A stretch of 64,000 nucleotides of DNA from Prostheceraeus crozeri (taxonomy: Eukaryota; Platyhelminthes; Polycladida; Euryleptidae), in assembly GCA_907163375.1 (NCBI GenBank), contig CAJQUW010013680.1, forward strand, positions 186,001-250,000, given 5' to 3'. How positions within the stretch are numbered: the stretch's first letter is position 1; every line of letters begins with the position of its first letter. Made by a program: the position numbers and the translations under genes. Positions 59,110-64,000 of this stretch are shown one piece after another. Below the pieces are notes generated by a model. It was not told the DNA's origin, did not search any database, and was given only the letters and a program-made list of their open reading frames with translations.

Positions 59110-59585
59110 TTAATGTACACACAAATCAGGAGCGAATCGTTTGATAGCCAGAGCTTCAAGACTGCGTAAAATGTTAAAATGGCGAGAACTGAATAAAACA
59201 CTAAAATTTTCTCTAGCATTCACGTAGCAGCCGCATGTCAACAAATGCCTAGCGATGGCACTCTGTGGCAGTTCACGGCTACGTGGTGGACGACAATGTC
59301 CATCAAGAATCCACTTAGGGACGTGCTCCTTAGCTAGAACCCCAAGACAGCGATTCGTTCTGCCGATGTACTTGGAACAACAAGTACACACAAACTTGTA
59401 TATAATGTTGGGTTGGGCAGAAATGGGAAGCTTATCCTTGGGGCTAGAGACCGGAACACGTCGAGTAGAGCACACAACCATAGGTTTAGCTGCAGGATAG
59501 ACAGACAAAATGCTTCTGAGAATGGACTTGAAGGAGAATAAAGCTTTGTCACCAATAAAAGGAACATTTACATGTATGGGTAATA
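59110..59585 (-). pseudogene. PLE GIY-YIG endonuclease C-terminus, original copy
   Basis: The minus strand reads from the spacer: VPFIGDKALFSF, YPAAKPMVVCSTRRV, DKLPISAQPN, then the GIY-YIG core IIYKFVCTCCSKYIGRTNRC followed by LGVLAKEHVPKW, SAIARHLLTCGC and SLEALAIKRFAPDLCVH before TAA. This is the C-terminal endonuclease of a Penelope-like element; the reverse transcriptase part is missing. The frame stays open beyond the spacer only because the other arm happens to allow it. It is a different PLE lineage from the one at 2.2-3.3 kb (different spacing of the Cys residues around the core). Confidence 0.85.
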
Positions 59586-59595
59586 CAGAAGCATT

Positions 59596-59994
59596 TTGTC
59601 TGTCTATCCTGCAGCTAAACCTATGGTTGTGTGCTCTACTCGACGTGTTCCGGTCTCTAGCCCCAAGGATAAGCTTCCCATTTCTGCCCAACCCAACATT
59701 ATATACAAGTTTGTGTGTACTTGTTGTTCCAAGTACATCGGCAGAACGAATCGCTGTCTTGGGGTTCTAGCTAAGGAGCACGTCCCTAAGTGGATTCTTG
59801 ATGGACATTGTCGTCCACCACGTAGCCGTGAACTGCCACAGAGTGCCATCGCTAGGCATTTGTTGACATGCGGCTGCTACGTGAATGCTAGAGAAAATTT
59901 TAGTGTTTTATTCAGTTCTCGCCATTTTAACATTTTACGCAGTCTTGAAGCTCTGGCTATCAAACGATTCGCTCCTGATTTGTGTGTACATTAA
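59596..59994 (+). pseudogene. PLE GIY-YIG endonuclease C-terminus, inverted duplicate
   Basis: It encodes the same residues as the minus-strand copy from SVYPAAKPMVVCSTRRV to the stop, with no amino acid difference. It lacks the upstream part that the spacer supplies to the other copy. Confidence 0.85.
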
Positions 59995-60099
59995 GATTTT
60001 GTTGCAGACTTGCTACTGCCATGGTAGCTTGTGAGTTGTTGTCCACCGTTCCAGTATTCATCTTGTCCTATCTTGATTTTATGATTTGTCATTCCCGTG

Positions 60100-60137
60100 T
60101 CACACCTGATGGAGAGCGGGCGAAAAGCTTCGTGTGA
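60100..60137 (+). ncRNA. Hammerhead-ribozyme-like motif, right arm
   Basis: In order: TCACAC, core CTGATG (60106-60111), a 10-nt segment, core GAAA (60122-60125), then C at 60131 as the expected cleavage base, and GTGTGA, which pairs with TCACAC over 6 bp (stem I). The stem III position is the self-complementary AAGCTT (60125-60130), too short to be stable in one molecule but able to pair between two. That matches the minimal dimer-acting hammerheads known from PLE terminal repeats. Weak points: an extra or changed G where A9 is expected, and a poor stem II. Possibly decayed. Confidence 0.45.
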
Positions 60138-60189
60138 ATTGTCTCAATAACAAAGTATGACAAACTGGTGTCTGTTTTTTCTGTACAAA

Positions 60190-61758
60190 GTTTGCAAGGG
60201 GTCTAACTTTTTCAAAGTAATCAGTTTTGAGACAATTCTAGCACCTAAATTTCAATCGAAAGATGCCATCACAGAGATAAATTGCCTTGTCTGTGCATGA
60301 CGCAGTGAATCCATATCTGTAATTGCTATCAATTACAGCTTTGTCAACTTTTTGTGAGTAGAAAATTTTACCATTCCAGAACTATAATGTTTATTATATA
60401 TTTTCACCAAAAATAAAATACAAGTTCACTTTGTGATTGAAAGTATGAGATGTTCTTCATTTTGCTGACTTTTGTGGATGATTGCATTCAATTCACTTGT
60501 TCGTGGAGATGATGACAAAAAAGCACTATAAATTCAAGTGATCTCATGAGCTGTTTTGTTCTCAATAACATGTCGTGTAACTACAATTAGCTTAAGGGCG
60601 AATGTGAGTGCAAAAATGCGTACTTGCGATGTGCATGTATTCACAACATAATTTATGGATTGGCTATGTGTCATTGTATCCGATATAGTCAAAATACACC
60701 CGCAAAGATAAAATTGCAGTTGCAGCAGCATTTTTTGTAAATCACTGGGTGGTTCAGTTTTATCCTAGACGGACGAGGTTCACACAGTCGATGGGGCACT
60801 ATATCTGGGGTTTGCTGAGCGCTGTTCTAGAAGACACACGATATAAATTAAGTCATTCATTAGCCACTGTAGGACAGACAAATATCGACCTCAAGATATT
60901 TAATGCATCTTAAATTGAAATTATCCTGATTTTCTTCAATCAATCAGACATTATTTTCCTCGATCGGCATCATGTATGTATGAATATTTGATGAATTACA
61001 TCTTAACTAGCATCAGGTACTTGATAAGATTGTGTCCCTGCTGGTTTACCGCTTTGTATATACACACAAAGACATTCACGTCATCTTGATGAATAAAATA
61101 CATAAACAAGGCACTTATAATAGTAAAATTGTGACGGCAGTAAAAGAGCTGATAAGTGGATAAGCGTCAGTGGTTGAAGTTCAAAGGTATGTAGGAAATG
61201 TCATGCCCTTCTAAATATATCACTTGCTTTAGTGTTCCATCACTGCACAGTAAGGGATCCTTCAAGAATCACGTAATCACCATCGTCGAGATTTTGAATC
61301 CCCCCTTTAATGGGTGAATTTGAAATCGCTATCGTAAACATCGAATACTAAGAATGAAAAATGATGTATCTAAAAGAGCTCTAAGATCTCTAAAGCAGTC
61401 CTAGAACAGAGTTTAATATAGGAAATCGGAATACCAAACAATGGACTGAAGCAGTAACCAAAGCACTAGACCGATAATATGTAAAACTCCTTTTAATAGA
61501 ATATTGACAACGAAGAAGTAATCATTTTTTCCCTAACGAATACGTAATTGTTGCCTCAAAAACCCTCTCCCTTCTTAATCGCCCGTAATTATTTCGATAA
61601 CACCTCCATCCCCATCTAGGCAATTGCATAATTCTTGAACGACCTCGAAATGATCATCAACATGGAGATGTGACACTTATGCTCTAGTGCCATTACATGA
61701 AAAGACGAACATCAAATACGGACGTTATTTAACTTTTATTCTCAAAAATCTCTTTCGC
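60190..61758. other. No feature seen
   Basis: AT-rich spacer without recognised exons or repeats. Confidence 0.4.
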
Positions 61759-61766
61759 CATCTAGA

Positions 61767-63169
61767 TAAGGGCGGCGGGACAAATTTTTGATTGGGATCC
61801 AATGTATAAGTACACCTGAATGTTGTATTCTGCTGTGGACCTACTACATGTGCTATTGTGGTATTGAATGAATTACTTGTGCGCTAGTTTATCTTTTAAT
61901 TATCACAGGGCTTTCCTTTTTCGGCTAAGCAACTGTTGTTACCTTCTGTTTGGTATCTTCAACAAGTTTACTTTTTGTGTGTTCTTTTCTTTTCTGATAA
62001 CATTCTGATCGGTCTTTATTTCAGTGTTGCATAATATAATTTCATACTCTGTGAGGTACTACTCCATAATAAAATATATCCTTATAGATAAAGATAAAAC
62101 CAAAGAGGTACTACTCTATGATTGCAACTATACAAACAATAACATGAATACTATTACCTTTTGACATGGAAAATGTAGATAACTATGCGATTAGATCATA
62201 GTGTACTGCCATCGATTGCTATTAAGTATAGGCTTGGTACCTTATAAAGTGCTAAAGGCTAGGTCATTAGGTCATTTACGCATAATATTCGCTTCTTTTA
62301 CAGTTGTTGAGAATATAATGGATAGTTTGATATAGACACAATAGGAAAGTCTTCAAACAGTTGAGATGAGATCCAATGAAGAGAGAAGTTAAGAGTAAAA
62401 AAAGTGTTAAGTTATTATCAAAAGATCCAGGAGCATCAATGCTTTTCGGATATGAAGATTAATCATGTGTGAGGTTCTTGTTTAATTCAACCTATCTAAA
62501 TTAGCTACTTCCAAGATGAGACGAGCAACCATGTCAACGAATCGATTGCAACTTTAAACTTCCGCCTTTGATTCCTTGGTTGATGAGGCTAGCAGCCGTT
62601 GCGCACAGATCTAGAAAGCCGTTGGTGTCAAGTGGCTGTTGCAATAAAACAGCAGGGATCCAGACTCCGAATGTTTGGATATTGAGATACTATAAATATC
62701 TTCCTACAGAATTCTCGTCTACTTCTTGATTTTATTTCTTTCCACTACCGAACTGATTGATGGTAATGGTATAAGCGATGGTTCCATGGCGTTATATTTG
62801 ACAGTCTCATAAACATTACAGCTTTAGTAGCGTAAGGAGTGGATTTGTGCACATTGAGTTTCAAAAGATGACAGATGTTGATGGAAATTATGGATTGAAA
62901 GTACACCGCTAATTTAGAGCAAGAACTTTGGCGGAATTATTTCGAATTCGAATGAATCACCAAGTTGTTACTCAGTTAAGTCGGTGACATGAGAAGATCC
63001 AAAAACTCATATCTATGCCTCTGCAACATTTGAAGCTAACAGTAATTGAATTGTACAGACACACCTCAACAATCATTTGTAGTTCAAATGATTGCGGGGG
63101 TCCTGACATTGATTGAACCACCCTTTAAAAAATATTGGGGATCTCGACCCCCTTGTTCCGCCGCCTATA
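61767..63169. mobile_element. hAT-like non-autonomous DNA transposon
   Basis: 1403 bp with termini TAAGGGCGGCGGGACAA and, reversed, TATAGGCGGCGGAACAA (14 of 17 matching). It is flanked by a perfect 8-bp target duplication CATCTAGA at 61759-61766 and 63170-63177. Eight-base duplications point to hAT (or a superfamily with the same footprint). There is no transposase-like frame inside. It is unrelated in sequence to the GGAGYC elements at 31.9 and 34.5 kb. Confidence 0.85.
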
Positions 63170-63177
63170 CATCTAGA

Positions 63178-63676
63178 CCATCTATTTCAGTAGAACTGAG
63201 CATTTTGCAACAGATTAAATAGGACAATAGGGAAGAAATCCATATCTATCCGAAATAATAGTTTCATACCTAAATACATGCAGTATGTGCCTACAAACAG
63301 CACCAGCTAGCTATTATTTTAAGTGGATTTCAATGAGGAGATGAATAAATTCCTAAACTTAACGCCACGATAAAACGAAAAGGTACCTTGATAATAACAT
63401 TCGCAAGCTTAAGAAACAACATCGATCATTTCTTGCCATTAGGTGCGATCGACCATCGACTGATGGTGTACATGTAACATCAACAATTTAAAATCATTCA
63501 TGTCAAAATTATAGTTTTTACTTAAAAATACTTGACGCAATACACATGGACAAAATCGATGTCATAAGAAGATAAGTGTGCTCCTTAATGTAAATTTAGC
63601 CAGTATCTTTCCATTTATATCTTTGTCCTATATTTAACACTTTCATTTCATATTCACTAATATCCTCTAGTAAGCA
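63178..63676. other. No feature seen
   Basis: AT-rich spacer. Confidence 0.4.
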
Positions 63677-64000
63677 GTGGCGGGAGCATTTAATCGATTC
63701 TGCTCGATTAATCATGCGACAGAATGAATCGCGCGATTCTTGAAAGACCAGGAATTGCGCGATTTTCTGCAAAAAGACTTCACAATGAAATTAGCTTGAT
63801 GAGGTAAAAATAAAGTTTCTATTCACTCGTTAATGTCTGAGAGAATTGCAATGTACATAGCTTGACAGACTTGCCGTGTAAAGCGATTTTTCAGTCCCAT
63901 GCAACAGTTAATCTCTATGGGAGTTCCCCACACCACAAGAATTAATCATTTAATATAACAGCATTAAGCACATTCGTATAGGGCAGGTACACGATTTATG
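63677..64000 (+). mobile_element. Possible left end of another hAT-like element
   Basis: The sequence CAGTGGCGGGAGC, followed by alternating AATCGATT/CGATTAATC and GCGCGATT motifs (to about 63765), resembles hAT termini that begin CAGTGGCGG and carry short subterminal repeats. The other end would lie beyond the window, so no target duplication can be tested. Confidence 0.3.

Larger units (their letters stand above)
58915..60189. mobile_element. Penelope-like element 3' end in a 1.27-kb near-perfect palindrome
   Basis: Arms of 604 bp (58915-59518 and 59586-60189) are reverse complements with almost no differences; I noticed one. The spacer is 67 bp (59519-59585). Each arm holds the PLE GIY-YIG end and 3' region. 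The spacer continues the minus-strand PLE frame (LPIHVNVPFIGDKALFSF), so the minus-strand copy is the longer original and the plus-strand arm is its inverted duplicate. Near-identity means the duplication is very recent, kept by gene conversion, or an assembly/amplification artefact. Confidence 0.9.

Noticed and set aside
59255-59500. Identical 81-residue frames on both strands (also at 59604-59849)
   Set aside because: Antisense shadows of the duplicated GIY-YIG region; identity reflects the palindrome.
1-64000. CRISPR arrays, bacterial operons, riboswitches, origins
   Set aside because: No regular spaced repeats, ribosome binding sites or prokaryotic gene layout anywhere; the repeats present are eukaryotic transposons and microsatellites.

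Overview
The window looks like nuclear DNA of an invertebrate animal. It is AT-rich, gene-poor and packed with transposable elements. The coding exons are short, have GT/AG borders and are separated by long introns or spacers. Polymerase III-type SINEs, CR1/Jockey-like and RTE-like LINEs, Penelope-like elements (PLEs), hAT and Tc1/mariner DNA transposons and a Ty3/Gypsy LTR element are all present. I cannot name the phylum; a marine invertebrate would fit. There is no operon, no CRISPR array and no plasmid or phage backbone.

Host genes. On the minus strand, three exons at 14.63-15.60 kb join in phase 0 and encode the start of a leucine-rich repeat (LRR) tract behind a basic linker. A 350-bp minus-strand exon at 55.55-55.90 kb is the conserved C-terminal domain of UVSSA, a transcription-coupled DNA repair factor. 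Two more exon-like minus-strand segments at 47.8 and 50.7 kb have good splice sites but no family I recognise. On the plus strand, 37.64-37.86 kb encodes a 73-residue ubiquitin relative that lacks the terminal di-glycine. Two tRNA-like sequences lie at 43.65-43.93 kb, both followed directly by CCA.

Repeat layout. 0.15-3.6 kb: a foldback element, a SINE and LINE meeting tail to tail, and a PLE with its own start inverted next to it. 7.4 kb: a SINE with a perfect 20-bp target duplication. 11.2-11.7 kb: an inverted-repeat element holding a near-perfect 60-bp-arm hairpin. 17.2-24.5 kb: a graveyard of RTE-like and CR1/Jockey-like LINEs, two LTR-retrotransposon fossils and a Tc1/mariner transposase interrupted by a foldback copy. 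25.5-26.1 kb: a degenerate minisatellite. 26.9-35.3 kb: a nearly complete but broken Gypsy element, and two hAT-type elements with GGAGYC-repeat ends, the first holding a further MITE. 40-48.9 kb: RTE-like LINE ends and SINEs. 58.9-60.2 kb: a PLE 3' end duplicated as a 1.27-kb palindrome with hammerhead-like motifs in both arms. 61.8-63.2 kb: a third hAT-like element with a perfect 8-bp target duplication.

The most interesting theme is the two PLE copies. Both are cut at the 5' side, and in both the element's own sequence reappears inverted, head to head, after a short spacer. The 59-kb copy has almost identical 604-bp arms, and the hammerhead-like core sits in its 3' region, where PLE terminal repeats are known to carry such ribozymes.
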